Source: Desulforapulum autotrophicum
GTDB taxonomy: Bacteria; Desulfobacterota; Desulfobacteria; Desulfobacterales; Desulfolunaceae
Assembly (NCBI GenBank): GCA_020723285.1
Contig: DYJE01000001.1
Span: 613,294 to 677,293 of the forward strand
DNA: 64,000 nucleotides
Direction of reading: 5' to 3'
The number at the start of each line of letters is the position of its first letter. Position 1 is the stretch's first letter. A program made the position numbers and the translations under genes. Below, piece by piece: positions 35,826 through 46,147 of this stretch. The notes under the pieces were generated by a model, which was not told the DNA's origin, ran no database searches, and saw only the letters and a list, made by a program, of their open reading frames with translations.

Positions 35826-37973
35826 ATGTCACATCAACCGTTCAGGTCTTCGATGCATGCGGCAAACGGCCTTGTTATCGCCGGGGTGTCTCTGTTCATC
35901 CTCATGTTCATTCCCATGAACCTTCTTTTCATGGATACCACACCTGCGGGCGGCGACACGGCGTCGCACACGTCTACGCTCATTTACCTGAAAAACCATC
36001 TGCTGCCGCAAGGGAGAATTTCCGGCTGGTATACAGGCAATCTTGGCGGATTTCCCCTGTTGCAGAATTATTTTTTTCTTCCCTTTCTTGTCATGTCCGT
36101 TCTTTCATATGTCATGCCTCTTTCCACAGCGTTTAAAGTGGTTTCCGTTTTCGGAATCTTCGGCCTTCCGCCTGCGGTGTTCTTTTTTTTCCGGAAGATG
36201 AAACAGCCGTGGCCTGTTCCCCAGACCGCAACGATTCTGACGCTGCCCTACCTTTTCATGGAAGGTCAGAGCATCTGGGGAGGCAACATCGCGTCAAGTC
36301 TTTCCGGCACGTTCTGCTACGCTGCGGGTCTTTGCTTTTCCCTTGTGTTCCTGGGGTTTCTTTACGAGCATTTCACGGAAAAATCACACTTGGGAACCTG
36401 CGCCGTGATTCTCGCCCTGACCGGTTTCAGCCACGGTTACGCCCTGTTATTCTGCGGCTTCGGCTCCCTTTTTTTCCTGCTCACAAAAAGCCGGTTCAAA
36501 ACACGACTGAAAGATCTGATATTCATCCATGGCACGGCCATCGCCCTCATGGCCTTCTGGCTGTACCCGCTGATCCGGTATCTTCCATGGACAACACCCT
36601 TCGGGTTTGCCTGGAACTTTCAGGGTGTCCGAGGTTTCCTCGATCAGGTGTTTCCCGCCATGGTCCGGCCCTTTGTCCTTCTCACGTTTTCTGGTTTTTC
36701 CGCGTGGATTGTTCGCAGGGCGTGCCTGAGACATGCCACTTCAAAAGCCATTCAAAATCAAAACATAAACGATTCAAATCATTGTGCCATTTTATTCACA
36801 GCGTTTCTCGCCCTCACAGCATTGGGTCTTTATGCCGGAGGTTCCCAGCTTAAACTGGTGGATATCAGGTTTCTGCCTTTTTTTCAGTTATTTGCCGTGG
36901 TTGGCGGGGCATTTGCTTTTCCTCGCTCCAAAACCGGCCATAGAACGGTTTACGTTTTTCTCGTTTTCTTCATGAGCGTCGTGATGCTCTGGGTGGAAGG
37001 CCATGAAACCTATATCCGAAACTGGTCGATCCACAACAACAAGGGATTTGAGAACATGCCCCTGTGGCACGATTACGACGCACTGATGAAAAAACTAAAA
37101 GGAACGGCCAACGACCCGCGCATCGTTTATGAAAACAGCCCGGTCTATAACCACGCCGGGACCTTGCGAGCCATGGAGTCCCTGCCGTTTTTTTCCAGCC
37201 GAAGCACCCTTGAAGGGGTCTACATTCAGGCAAGCATCCTTTCACCGGCCATATACGCAATCCAGGCCGAAATTTCCCGCCACCCCTCCATGCCCCTTGT
37301 GGAATACACGTATCCGGGATTCGATCTCAGCCGGGCGGCAGAGCACCTCCGGATGTTCAATGTAAGCCAGCTGATCCTCACGGACCCGGAAAGCAGACAG
37401 GCCGCCCGTCAGCATCCCGATTTTTCAAAGGATTTCAGTGCAGGTCCATTTGAAGTGTTCACCGTGAAAAACAACAGCGGAAAGTATGTCGAACCGCTGA
37501 AATACAAACCCCGCCTCATCTCCGGCCCGGATTTCAGAAAACCTTTCTATGCCTGGATGCAAAGCGGAGAAACGGACATGTTTCTTGTTTACGACCGCCA
37601 TCCCGGTCTCCGTGAAAAGGAGCGTTTCGTAAACGCACCGGCATCGGTCCGGAAAGCGTTGCCAGCAGCCGAACACCGTGTGGAATCCGAATTTCTGGAT
37701 CAGGCAATCCATATACGCAATGCAAAACCGGGACATCCTCTCCTCGTCAAAGTGTCATACCACCCCGGCTGGCAAGTGACCGGTGCGGACCGCATTTACC
37801 CGGTGTCTCCGGGTTTCATGCTCATCTATCCTGAAAAGACGGACATCCGGCTGTCATTCGAACCTACAACTTTAGAGCATATCGCAGTATGGATCAGTTT
37901 TTCTGCGTTTTTCATACTTTGCTCTGCAAGCCTGTATCGATGGTACGAAGCGCACCGGAGGCAACATGACTGA
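35826..37973 (+). CDS. Polytopic membrane protein, GT-C glycosyltransferase-like
   Basis: A 715-residue inner-membrane protein with about 11-12 helices in the first 400 residues and again one near 690-708. An early periplasmic motif GGDTASHTSTLIYLKNHLLPQGRISGWYTGNLGGFPLLQNYFFLP (about 43-87) resembles the GGD-x2-SH and WNP-like regions of GT-C transferases and YfhO-type proteins, where the Asp binds metal and lipid-phosphate sugar. A soluble C-terminal part (about 415-680) holds ENSPVYNHAG and YHPGWQV, seen in this family. It overlaps the GT2 gene by 8 bp. Together they would add sugars to a lipid or glycan outside the membrane; the donor is unknown. Confidence 0.72.
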   Translation: MSHQPFRSSMHAANGLVIAGVSLFILMFIPMNLLFMDTTPAGGDTASHTSTLIYLKNHLLPQGRISGWYTGNLGGFPLLQNYFFLPFLVMSVLSYVMPLSTAFKVVSVFGIFGLPPAVFFFFRKMKQPWPVPQTATILTLPYLFMEGQSIWGGNIASSLSGTFCYAAGLCFSLVFLGFLYEHFTEKSHLGTCAVILALTGFSHGYALLFCGFGSLFFLLTKSRFKTRLKDLIFIHGTAIALMAFWLYPLIRYLPWTTPFGFAWNFQGVRGFLDQVFPAMVRPFVLLTFSGFSAWIVRRACLRHATSKAIQNQNINDSNHCAILFTAFLALTALGLYAGGSQLKLVDIRFLPFFQLFAVVGGAFAFPRSKTGHRTVYVFLVFFMSVVMLWVEGHETYIRNWSIHNNKGFENMPLWHDYDALMKKLKGTANDPRIVYENSPVYNHAGTLRAMESLPFFSSRSTLEGVYIQASILSPAIYAIQAEISRHPSMPLVEYTYPGFDLSRAAEHLRMFNVSQLILTDPESRQAARQHPDFSKDFSAGPFEVFTVKNNSGKYVEPLKYKPRLISGPDFRKPFYAWMQSGETDMFLVYDRHPGLREKERFVNAPASVRKALPAAEHRVESEFLDQAIHIRNAKPGHPLLVKVSYHPGWQVTGADRIYPVSPGFMLIYPEKTDIRLSFEPTTLEHIAVWISFSAFFILCSASLYRWYEAHRRQHD

Positions 37974-38700
37974 CATCTCCGGCCTGACCATTTTCATCCC
38001 CGTATTCAATGAAGAAGCCCTTCTTGAAAATAATATCCTGAACCTTCAGGATTATCTGTGGAATCTGGGCCACCCGTTTGAAATCATCATCGGCAGCAAC
38101 GGCTCCTATGACCGGACCCTTGACATCCTTGCCCGTCTGAAATCCTCCACAAACGGACTGGACTGTTTCCACATCCCAGAAAAAGCCGTGGGCAAAGCAT
38201 TCCGTATGGGTTTTGAACGGGCCCGATACAACCGTTTCATCTGTCTGGACATGGACCTTTCCATCGACCTACGATTCGTTGCCCAGGCCTTCAGCCTTCT
38301 GACCACCGCAGATGTGGTGGTGGGTTCCAAAATCAACGGAGACCAGAAACGGTCGAAACTGAGAACTTCCGCCAGCAACGCTTTCATATTCACGGCCAAA
38401 GCCCTGCTCGGTTTATCTTTCAGCGACTACTCCATTGCTGCAAAAGCCTACAGAAAAAGCGCCGTCGCGCCTTATCTGCACCGCACAGACCACAATACGT
38501 TTTACGTGACGGAAATTCTTTACCGCGCCCACAGGGATGGAAAAACCATCGTCGAAATCCCGGTGGACTGTCACGACACCCGCCCCAGCCGTTTCAACCT
38601 GATCCATGAAGGGTGGTACAAGTTCTCACGCCTGTTTCTGCTGTTTACAAGGGAAAAGATCATGAAGCCTGCCCGGCCGTTCTTAACCCGTTTTCCATGA
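37966..38700 (+). CDS. GT2 glycosyltransferase, dolichyl-phosphate-mannose-synthase-like
   Basis: A 244-residue cytoplasmic GT-A fold enzyme. TIFIPVFNEEALLENNI (about 8-24) is the nucleotide-sugar site, IIGSNGSYDRTLDIL the second loop, and LDMDLSIDLRFV (about 92-103) the metal-binding DxD. FSDYSIAAKAYRKSAV follows, where an acceptor loop lies. No membrane helix is present. It overlaps the GT-C-like gene and would make the polyprenyl-phosphate sugar used by that protein, as in other DPM1/GT-C pairs. The specific sugar cannot be read from sequence. Confidence 0.82.
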   Translation: MTDISGLTIFIPVFNEEALLENNILNLQDYLWNLGHPFEIIIGSNGSYDRTLDILARLKSSTNGLDCFHIPEKAVGKAFRMGFERARYNRFICLDMDLSIDLRFVAQAFSLLTTADVVVGSKINGDQKRSKLRTSASNAFIFTAKALLGLSFSDYSIAAKAYRKSAVAPYLHRTDHNTFYVTEILYRAHRDGKTIVEIPVDCHDTRPSRFNLIHEGWYKFSRLFLLFTREKIMKPARPFLTRFP

Positions 38701-38765
38701 ACATCCGTCACACGGGATAAATACCTTTAACAAGAAAAAAACTATGTTTATTCAAATATTTACAC

Positions 38766-38794
38766 TTGACCTAACCGGGTGTGTTTTTTATAAT
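38766..38794 (+). promoter_or_regulatory. Strong sigma70 promoter of the riboswitch RNA
   Basis: TTGACC (38766-38771), exactly 17 bp, TATAAT (38789-38794). Transcription should start near 38801, right at the 5' strand of the riboswitch P1 stem, so almost no leader precedes the aptamer. Confidence 0.85.
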
Positions 38795-38798
38795 GAAG

Positions 38799-39018
38799 TC
38801 AAGCTAAAAGCAAACCACCCGAAAGGATGGGACGCAAAGCCACTGGCCTAAATCTTTATAACATTAAAAAATTCGGATTCATTTGAAGTAGGGACAGAAA
38901 AAAAAGAAACGGTTTTTAAAGAATAAAAATCGGATTCTCAATAAAAGCAAAATCCCGAACCATAAAGAAATCATTCCGAAAAGAGTATAAAGACACGGTA
39001 GCAGGGCTGCCTTAGCTT
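38799..39018 (+). promoter_or_regulatory. GEMM-I riboswitch, probable cGAMP-type, with long P3 insertion
   Basis: Aptamer of the GEMM-I class. P1 pairs AAGCTAA (38801-38807) with TTAGCTT (39012-39018). P2 is closed by a GAAA tetraloop (38821-38824) and flanked by GCAAACC (38810-38816) and GGGACGCAAAGCC (38829-38841). GGCCTAA then GGTAGCAGGGCTGCC (38997-39011) supply the tetraloop receptor side. P3 pairs TCTTTATA (38853-38860) with TATAAAGA (38986-38993) and encloses about 125 nt of AT-rich insertion, far longer than usual. The base before GCAAACC is A where c-di-GMP aptamers have G (G20 in Vc2 numbering). In this family A20 is linked to 3',3'-cGAMP binding, reported in Geobacter relatives. 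The ligand call is from memory of the consensus. Confidence 0.82.
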
Positions 39019-39029
39019 CAACAGCCTAT

Positions 39030-39066
39030 CGGGTCCGCATGATGATGCGGACCCGTTTTTATTTTT
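39030..39066 (+). terminator. Strong terminator downstream of the riboswitch
   Basis: Perfect 10-bp stem CGGGTCCGCA (39030-39039) with 39046-39055, loop TGATGA, then TTTTTATTTTT. It lies 11 nt after the P1 stem and is the likely expression platform. Its 5' arm does not overlap P1, so the switch mechanism is not obvious. Confidence 0.92.
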
Positions 39067-39110
39067 AGAACCGTTAAAGACGCCGCTGTGAACCTTTTCA
39101 AGCTAAATTC

Positions 39111-39139
39111 TTGACTTGAATTTTAAAAATTCATATTTA
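39111..39139 (+). promoter_or_regulatory. Candidate promoter of argS
   Basis: TTGACT (39111-39116), 17 bp, TATTTA (39134-39139), downstream of the riboswitch terminator. It could transcribe argS independently of the riboswitch. The rest of the gap 38701-39281 holds the riboswitch unit and no gene. Confidence 0.5.
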
Positions 39140-39281
39140 ATGTTGTTTTTCTCGATCCATAACCCATGCAAAGACCTTTTCGTTGAACTCAGCCTGACCG
39201 GTTTTGTTCAACGTTTTTTATCAAGGGGTTTGCAACCATAATGGCTGGTCATTGGCCAGGAACGAAGCATAAAGGCGGACT

Positions 39282-40949
<1,668 letters not shown>

Positions 40950-40999
40950 AAAGGAATCCAGTCCGTTTTTCACATTCAGAACATGATCGGAATGGCATT

Positions 41000-42055
41000 A
41001 TGATTATTCAAGAAAAAGGCAGAAGCATGGAATCCAGACCGTTTATCAGCCTCAGCAGAAAAGCGTTTTTTTTCTGGTGCACCTTTGTCATGGGCCTTTT
41101 CGCGGTGTTCTTCTTTGCCGGAACGCTGGTGGGTCGGGGCCAGATCCAGGTGGACCTGGGCCAGAACGAGCTGTTCAAAGAGATCACCGGTCTATCGGAA
41201 CCCCAGGCCCCGGCAGAACCCGACAACCCGAGCGTCGGCAATCAGGCTGCGGAAGAACCCTCGGATTTTGAATTTTACAACAATCTGGCTTCCAAAGAAC
41301 CGGACAAGAGCATGGATGTCACCATCCAGCCCTCTTCAAAGAAAAAAACGAAGCAAGTGATCAAAAAGAACCTCGATGTCGTCAAACCCGATGAGCTTGA
41401 AGGTGCACAGACAGTCGCATCCACCGAATCGTCCAGCATGACTTCAACGGCTGTAAAACCCCAGCGTGATCCGGATGAACCGGTCAAAACAGAATCCGTT
41501 TCATCTGAAAAGGTAAAATCCGACGCGACGTCCAAACCCCGAAAGGACACCGTGGAAAAAACCGTCGTTGAGACTCCGGCAAAACCCAAAACCGAATCAG
41601 CGGAAAAACCGAAAAGTGACCCGGTTCAGACGGTGAAGGCTGACACGGTGGACAAGTCGAAAACAGAAACTGTCCAGAAATCCAAACCGGCATCGTCGGA
41701 CAAAACCAAGGCCTCATCAACAGCCAAAGATAAAGATAAGGAAAAGGATAAGGCGACGACGGAATCCTCGGCCGAAAAATCAAAAAAACCTGAGAAACCT
41801 CAACCGGCTGAGAAAAACTCAGACACAGGAAAAAAATTCAGCCTTCAGGTGGCCGCTTTGAAAAGCGAGAGTGATGCGGCGGACATGGTGAAAAAACTCA
41901 ACGGGCTCGGTTTTTCAGCCTACACGGTCAAAAGCGGTGACGGTGAAGTCTGGTACAAGGTCCGTGTCGGTTCGTTTAAAGACAGAACCGACGCGGAAAA
42001 AACCATCTCCAAACTGAAAAACAAGAATTTTGACGCTTTTATCGTCACACGATAG
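41000..42055 (+). CDS. SPOR-domain membrane protein
   Basis: A 351-residue bitopic inner-membrane protein. A short cytoplasmic tail and one helix (about 24-45, FFFWCTFVMGLFAVFFFAGTLVG) precede a long low-complexity Lys/Thr/Ser/Pro/Glu region (about 65-270). The C-terminal SPOR domain (about 275-350, KFSLQVAALKSESDAADMVKKLNGLGFSAYTV...WYKVRVGSFKDRTDAEKTISKL) binds denuded peptidoglycan at division sites. The layout matches FtsN- or DedD-like proteins. The listed ATG at 41000 has GGAA upstream; ATG at 41027 is also possible. It lies between argS and gatC, so it may be co-transcribed with housekeeping genes. Confidence 0.87.
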   Translation: MIIQEKGRSMESRPFISLSRKAFFFWCTFVMGLFAVFFFAGTLVGRGQIQVDLGQNELFKEITGLSEPQAPAEPDNPSVGNQAAEEPSDFEFYNNLASKEPDKSMDVTIQPSSKKKTKQVIKKNLDVVKPDELEGAQTVASTESSSMTSTAVKPQRDPDEPVKTESVSSEKVKSDATSKPRKDTVEKTVVETPAKPKTESAEKPKSDPVQTVKADTVDKSKTETVQKSKPASSDKTKASSTAKDKDKEKDKATTESSAEKSKKPEKPQPAEKNSDTGKKFSLQVAALKSESDAADMVKKLNGLGFSAYTVKSGDGEVWYKVRVGSFKDRTDAEKTISKLKNKNFDAFIVTR

Positions 42056-42075
42056 ACGTCTTCAAGGAGAATGCT

Positions 42076-42369
42076 ATGAAAATATCAGGAGAAGACGTGA
42101 CCAAAGTGGCCGACCTCGCTCGCCTGACCATCGATAACGAACTGCGTGACAAACTGTCCGCCCAGATCGGCAACATATTGAGTTACGTGGATACCCTGGA
42201 AAAAGTGGACACCCGTGACGTTGTCCCCACCACCCACGCCCTTTCCCTGTTCAACGCCTTCAGGGAGGACGAGGTGAAACCCCGTCAAGGATCGGGAACC
42301 GATCAGGCCCTCGCCAACGCACCCATGAAAGAAGACGGATGTTTTGTGGTTCCGAAAATTATCGGATAA
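42076..42369 (+). CDS. gatC: Asp-tRNA(Asn)/Glu-tRNA(Gln) amidotransferase subunit C
   Basis: Small stabilising subunit of the GatCAB amidotransferase, which turns Glu-tRNA(Gln) and Asp-tRNA(Asn) into the cognate aminoacyl-tRNAs. Its 97 residues match the family: the N-terminal VTKVADLARLTIDNEL, the middle ILSYVDTLEKVDTRDVVPTTHAL, and the end LFNAFREDEVKP...DGCFVVPKIIG. CAAGGAG lies just before the ATG. gatA follows after 65 bp. gatB is not in this window, so the complex is encoded at two loci. Confidence 0.95.
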   Translation: MKISGEDVTKVADLARLTIDNELRDKLSAQIGNILSYVDTLEKVDTRDVVPTTHALSLFNAFREDEVKPRQGSGTDQALANAPMKEDGCFVVPKIIG

Positions 42370-42434
42370 CCTCTCACGTCGGCCACAGGCACGGTCCGGC
42401 GAACATGTTACTTAAGAATGACCAGGAATGACCA

Positions 42435-43895
42435 ATGACCTTATATAACCTTACCATCCACGAAGCGGCAGATCTTCTCCACAAAAAAGAAATCCGCCCC
42501 AAAGAGCTTGCCCAGTCGGTGTTCCAGCGTATCCGCTCCCTGGACGAACAGATCGGGGCTTACATCACCGTGACGGAAGAAGCCGCCATGATCCAGGCGG
42601 ACCAAGCCGAACAGGCTATTTTGAACGGAACCGCCTCCCCTTTGGCCGGCATTCCCATTTCCATCAAGGACCTGATCTGCACCGAAGGTGTCAAAACGAC
42701 CTGCGCGTCGAAAATCCTTGAAAACTTCGTACCCACGTATGACGCCACGGTCATTGAAAAACTCAAAAGCCAGGATGCTGTTTTCACCGGCAAAGTGAAC
42801 ATGGACGAATTCGCCATGGGGTCCACCACCGAAAATTCGGCGCTAAGGCCCACGGTAAACCCCTGGAAACCGAACCACAGTCCCGGCGGTTCCAGCGGCG
42901 GGTCCGCGGCTTCCGTGGCGGCGTCCATGTGTCTGGGTTCCCTGGGCAGCGACACTGGCGGTTCCATCCGTCAGCCAGCCTCCCACTGCGGCATCGTGGG
43001 TGTCAAACCCACCTACGGCAGGGTTTCCCGATACGGTCTCGTGGCCTTTGCCTCGTCGCTGGACCAGATCGGCCCCCTCACCAAAGACGTCACCGATGCG
43101 GCCCTTCTTTTGAACGCCATTTCCGGATACGACATTAAGGACTCCACCTCAGCCCCGGAAAACGTACCGGACTTTACACGAAATCTGAAAGACGGTGTGA
43201 AAGGCCTGAAAATCGGTCTTCCCAAAGAGTATTTCAACACCGACGGTATTGAGGAGGATGTCAGGTCCGCCACCGAAAAAGCCATTGAAATCCTGAAGTC
43301 CCAGGGCGCGGAGTTCGTGGACATTTCCCTGCCCCACACCGCCTATGCCGTAGCGTCCTACTACGTCATCGCCCCGTCTGAAGCCAGTTCCAACCTGGCA
43401 CGCTACGACGGCGTCAAATACGGCATAAGGGACATGGATCAGAGCGAACTTCTTTCCATGTACAAAGAAACCCGGTCCAAAGGTTTCGGACTTGAAGTCA
43501 AACGTCGCATCATCATCGGCACCTACGCCCTGTCTTCCGGCTACTACGATGCCTATTACAAAAAGGCGTCCCAGGTTCGGACCCTGATCATCAACGATTT
43601 CAAAAAAGCCTTTGAAACCTGCGACCTGCTGCTGTCTCCTGTTTCCCCGTCCCCTGCCGGAATCATCGGCGAGCATTCGGACGACCCTCTCAAACTGTAT
43701 CTTTCAGATATTTTCACCATTTCGGCGAACCTCGCGGGACTTCCGGCCATGAGCGTGCCCTGCGGTTTTACGAAACACGAACTGCCCGTGGGTCTTCACC
43801 TGATGGGTCGTCATTTTGACGAGGCGACCTTGCTGAAAACAGCCTACAGTTTTGAACAGGCCACAGAATTCCATAAAAAACGGCCCCAGATTTGA
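42435..43895 (+). CDS. gatA: Asp-tRNA(Asn)/Glu-tRNA(Gln) amidotransferase subunit A
   Basis: Glutaminase subunit of GatCAB, 486 residues. The amidase-signature catalytic triad is visible: Lys in ISIKDLICTEG (about residue 77), a cis-Ser and the nucleophile Ser in PGGSSGGSAASVAA and GSDTGGSIRQPA (about 150-178). AMGSTTENS and the C-terminal GLPAMSVPCGFTKHELPVGLHLMG are typical. Length is normal. It liberates ammonia from glutamine and channels it to GatB. Transcription continues into the small gene at 43911 and mutL. Confidence 0.96.
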   Translation: MTLYNLTIHEAADLLHKKEIRPKELAQSVFQRIRSLDEQIGAYITVTEEAAMIQADQAEQAILNGTASPLAGIPISIKDLICTEGVKTTCASKILENFVPTYDATVIEKLKSQDAVFTGKVNMDEFAMGSTTENSALRPTVNPWKPNHSPGGSSGGSAASVAASMCLGSLGSDTGGSIRQPASHCGIVGVKPTYGRVSRYGLVAFASSLDQIGPLTKDVTDAALLLNAISGYDIKDSTSAPENVPDFTRNLKDGVKGLKIGLPKEYFNTDGIEEDVRSATEKAIEILKSQGAEFVDISLPHTAYAVASYYVIAPSEASSNLARYDGVKYGIRDMDQSELLSMYKETRSKGFGLEVKRRIIIGTYALSSGYYDAYYKKASQVRTLIINDFKKAFETCDLLLSPVSPSPAGIIGEHSDDPLKLYLSDIFTISANLAGLPAMSVPCGFTKHELPVGLHLMGRHFDEATLLKTAYSFEQATEFHKKRPQI

Positions 43896-43910
43896 CCGCC
43901 GGAGGTGCGT

Positions 43911-44087
43911 ATGAGTACCATCATGCCTGAAGGAAACCTGAAAAAGGCCATATCCTGGATCGATGAAACACGCGCCGATCACAAGGACAAAACCCTGCTT
44001 CAGATGATCGATGAAGCGGGAATGCGGTTCAATCTCGCACCCAAAGACACGGAATTCCTCATCCGCTTTTATTCCGATAAACGCTAA
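43911..44087 (+). CDS. Small conserved hypothetical protein (58 residues)
   Basis: A short soluble protein with a perfect GGAGG five bases before the ATG at 43911; the frame also opens with GTG at 43905 but the spacing favours the ATG. Sequence MPEGNLKKAISWIDETRADH... reads as helical throughout and ends FLIRFYSDKR. I do not recognise a named domain. It lies 16 bp after gatA and 11 bp before mutL on the same strand, so it is translated within that operon. The strong ribosome site and close packing support a real gene. Confidence 0.72.
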   Translation: MSTIMPEGNLKKAISWIDETRADHKDKTLLQMIDEAGMRFNLAPKDTEFLIRFYSDKR

Positions 44088-44098
44088 CGGATAAGACC

Positions 44099-45988
44099 AT
44101 GTCGAAAGTCCGCATCCTGCCGGAAATCCTGTCCAACCAGATCGCTGCCGGTGAAGTGGTTGAACGCCCGTTTTCCGTGGTGAAGGAGCTGGTTGAAAAC
44201 GCCCTGGACGCCGGAAGCACCCAGATCCTCATCGACGTTGAAAACGGCGGAAAAAACCTGATCCGAATATCGGACAACGGATCGGGCATGTCCTACGACG
44301 ACGCCCTTATCAGCGTGGAACGCTACGCCACCAGCAAACTGTATGAAAACAAGGACCTGTTTTCCATCAGCACCCTGGGTTTCAGGGGGGAAGCCCTTCC
44401 CAGCATCGCCTCCGTTTCACGGTTCACTCTGGTCACCCGTGAGAAAACATCCGACTCCGCCACACTGATTTACATGGAGGGCGGAAAAGTCAAGAAAGTG
44501 AGCGAAACCGGGGCACCACCCGGCACCCTCATCACGGTGGAGCAGCTTTTTTTCAACACCCCGGCCCGTCGCAAATTCATGAAATCCACGGCCACGGAAA
44601 TAGCCAATATCCTGGACACCCTTTCCTGCATCGCCCTGGGCTGGCCCGGTGTCCAGTTCAAAGTCAGCCACAACGGAAAACCCGTGAAAAGCTGGCCAAA
44701 AGCACAGGGCTTCTATGACCGGGCCGTGGACATCCTGGGGCAGGAATTCCGGCGAAGCCTGATTCCCGTGGAGTTTGACGACGAAATAATCCGCATAAAC
44801 GGCCTTATTTCATCCCCGGACGTCACCCGCAGCGGAAGCCAGAAGCTGTATGTTTATGTCAACGGGCGCTATGTCCGGGACCGAAGCCTGATCCACGCCC
44901 TGCTCGAAGCTTACGGATCACGCCTGATGAAACAGCGCTATCCCGTGGCCGTTCTTTTTCTCACCCTGCCCTGTGACAGCGTGGACGTCAACGTTCACCC
45001 CACCAAGCACGAAGTCCGTTTTTCAGATCACAGCCGGGTGTACTCCGCGGTCCGGGCCGCAGTATCCCATGCCCTGGCCGGAACAGAAAAAAACCGCCAT
45101 TTTGCACCGGAACAGGTCCGGCCGGAGTTCCATCCACCACTCCAGGATAAAATCCGGTACAAAGACACGGTTCAGACGGACCTTTTCGGAGAAAACCCTG
45201 CTGTCTTTTCACGTTCACCCATCGAGACTCCGGCAGAATTTGATACAGCCAGTCCGGTTCAAACACGCTTTGAGGCCCGGTATCCGGTTTATACCGAACC
45301 CCAAACCCAAAGTCTGAACGCCTCAGACCGTTTTACTGTGGCTGAAAACCAGGATTCCAACCCTTCACCCAGTCCGACCCTTTCAAGTGAGCCCGCCGAA
45401 ACGACGCCCCGTTTCTTCAGTCGGCTCAGGATCATCGGTCAGCTTCAGAGCACTTACATCCTCTGCGATTCAGCCGAGGGGCTCATTATCATCGACCAGC
45501 ACGCGGCCCATGAGCGTGTCGTGTTTGAAGCCTTGAAATCAAAAACAACTCGGCCCGCGTCCCAGACTCTGCTCCTCCCGGAAACCGTGGAACTGAGCTT
45601 CAAAGAAGCGGAAACCCTTGAAAAAGAGCTGCCCGCCCTTGCAGATTTGGGTCTTGACATCGAGCCTTTCGGCCAGAACTGCTTTGTAGTGAAAGCGGTT
45701 CCGGCCTTGCTGTCACAGGGGTCGGTCACACGGCTGGTGGTGGACATCGCTGAAAAACTCGTGGAAACGGGTTCGGCCCGCCTGCTGGAAAACGCCGTGG
45801 ATGAATGCCTGATCGTCATGGCCTGCCATGGCGCTATCAGGGCCCATCAGATCCTTTCGGACCAGCAGATGAAACAATTGATGGTCCAGCTTGATGCCTG
45901 CGAAACACCGTCGTTTTGCCCCCACGGCCGCCCCACCTGGACCCGATACAGCATGTCCCTTCTTGAAAAAGCCTTCAAGAGGACCTGA
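44099..45988 (+). CDS. mutL: DNA mismatch repair protein MutL with endonuclease motif
   Basis: Mismatch repair linker/endonuclease of 629 residues. The GHKL ATPase domain has QIAAGEVVERP (about 14-24), VKELVENALDAGS, ISDNGSGM and GFRGEALPSIASV. A transducer domain follows (about 210-330), with VNVHPTKHEVRF. A Pro/Ser/Thr-rich linker leads to the C-terminal domain, which carries DQHAAHERVVFE (about 462-473), the DQHA-x2-E-x4-E metal-binding endonuclease motif, plus ACHGAIRAHQ and CPHGRPTW. It thus nicks DNA itself, as in organisms without MutH. It ends the argS-gatCA-mutL run. Confidence 0.96.
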   Translation: MSKVRILPEILSNQIAAGEVVERPFSVVKELVENALDAGSTQILIDVENGGKNLIRISDNGSGMSYDDALISVERYATSKLYENKDLFSISTLGFRGEALPSIASVSRFTLVTREKTSDSATLIYMEGGKVKKVSETGAPPGTLITVEQLFFNTPARRKFMKSTATEIANILDTLSCIALGWPGVQFKVSHNGKPVKSWPKAQGFYDRAVDILGQEFRRSLIPVEFDDEIIRINGLISSPDVTRSGSQKLYVYVNGRYVRDRSLIHALLEAYGSRLMKQRYPVAVLFLTLPCDSVDVNVHPTKHEVRFSDHSRVYSAVRAAVSHALAGTEKNRHFAPEQVRPEFHPPLQDKIRYKDTVQTDLFGENPAVFSRSPIETPAEFDTASPVQTRFEARYPVYTEPQTQSLNASDRFTVAENQDSNPSPSPTLSSEPAETTPRFFSRLRIIGQLQSTYILCDSAEGLIIIDQHAAHERVVFEALKSKTTRPASQTLLLPETVELSFKEAETLEKELPALADLGLDIEPFGQNCFVVKAVPALLSQGSVTRLVVDIAEKLVETGSARLLENAVDECLIVMACHGAIRAHQILSDQQMKQLMVQLDACETPSFCPHGRPTWTRYSMSLLEKAFKRT

Positions 45989-46147
45989 GCGGCGGTTTGA
46001 TTCTGATCTCTTATCAGTTCAAATCATGTTCGCCTGGCCGATGTATTTTTGTTTTTTTTATGTTATTCTTTAAAAAATGCAATCATCTATACGGCATGCC
46101 TTGGGGCTATCCCGTTATTCTTTGATTTGAAAGGGTTAATTGATCAT

